Assembly (NCBI GenBank): GCA_942492815.1
Contig: OW818658.1
Location: 1,922,001 to 1,986,000 of the forward strand
Direction: 5' to 3'
Source of the DNA: JAEUWI01 sp942492815
GTDB taxonomy: Bacteria > Hydrogenedentota > Hydrogenedentia > Hydrogenedentales > JAEUWI01
DNA: 64,000 nucleotides
Within the stretch, counting starts at the first letter, position 1, and the number at the start of each line of letters is the position of its first letter. A model generated the notes under the pieces. It was not told the origin of the DNA, did not search any database, and was given only the letters and a program-made list of their open reading frames with translations. Both the position numbers and the translations under genes were made by a program. Positions 63,994 through 64,000 of the stretch are shown here, piece by piece.

Positions 63994-64000
63994 GGCTCTC

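Overview
The window is GC-rich bacterial chromosome with tightly packed protein genes on both strands. I found no rRNA, tRNA, CRISPR array or transposase gene. The gene content resembles Planctomycetes/PVC-like bacteria and especially Candidatus Hydrogenedentota. Pointers are two PSCyt1/DUF1549/DUF1553 plus DUF1501 pairs, a PVC-type heme-binding dehydrogenase with HEAT repeats, formylglycine sulfatases, Gfo/Idh/MocA and xylose-isomerase-like sugar enzymes, PQQ-like beta-propellers, and a secreted protein with a long Gly-Glu repeat and a Cys-containing C-terminal anchor. The phylum assignment is an inference.

Layout. 1-6390: a partial DUF4832 protein (minus), then a JAB-DinG helicase, glucose-6-phosphate isomerase and a membrane TPR-like protein packed as an operon. 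6465-11917: a near-consensus sigma70 promoter, an HTH-receiver regulator, a 1200-residue hybrid histidine kinase and a periplasmic rhodanese. 11973-18716: an aldo/keto reductase, two exported sulfatases and a clan GH-A-like glycosidase, probably a sulfated-glycan catabolic group. 18726-31374 (minus): UspA and an NRAMP transporter, a lysyl-oxidase-like/DM13 secreted protein, an SDR, a DUF1501/PSD1 pair, two sugar-metabolism enzymes, and a lone pseudopilin with its own sigma54-type promoter and terminator. 31736-39349 (plus): a cystathionine-gamma-synthase-like PLP enzyme with a C-N hydrolase, an OPA-type transporter, an RmlD-like SDR, a DegT aminotransferase and a thioredoxin/TRASH-type metal-binding protein. 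39325-50337: a GT39-like glycosyltransferase, the large heme/HEAT dehydrogenase, a leucine-rich-repeat membrane protein, a receiver plus FHA-GAF kinase pair, a DUF3616 protein and a PQQ-like propeller. 50404-63993: a 58-residue membrane protein, a DUF2339 membrane protein, CCA tRNA nucleotidyltransferase, a membrane protein, an unknown secreted protein, a second DUF1501/PSD1 pair split by a parDE toxin-antitoxin module, and a GspF/PilC-type protein.

The intergenic DNA is the most unusual part. Three copies (521-847, 28352-28677, 40961-41292) of a roughly 325-bp element share four arms (outer GGGACAGCG, inner GGCTGTCCTGTCG, and their inversions) at nearly constant spacing, while the spacers diverge. 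A possible core-only relative lies at 35739-35864. A second class, at 14921-15028, 22401-22461, 36907-37220 and 38446-38564, consists of 9- or 10-bp tandem units arranged as inverted repeats in gaps between genes. A perfect 16-bp palindrome with a GAAA loop is embedded in the 3' end of cca. These repeats, the lysyl-oxidase-like protein lacking its copper histidines, and the toxin-antitoxin insertion are the main leads for follow-up.
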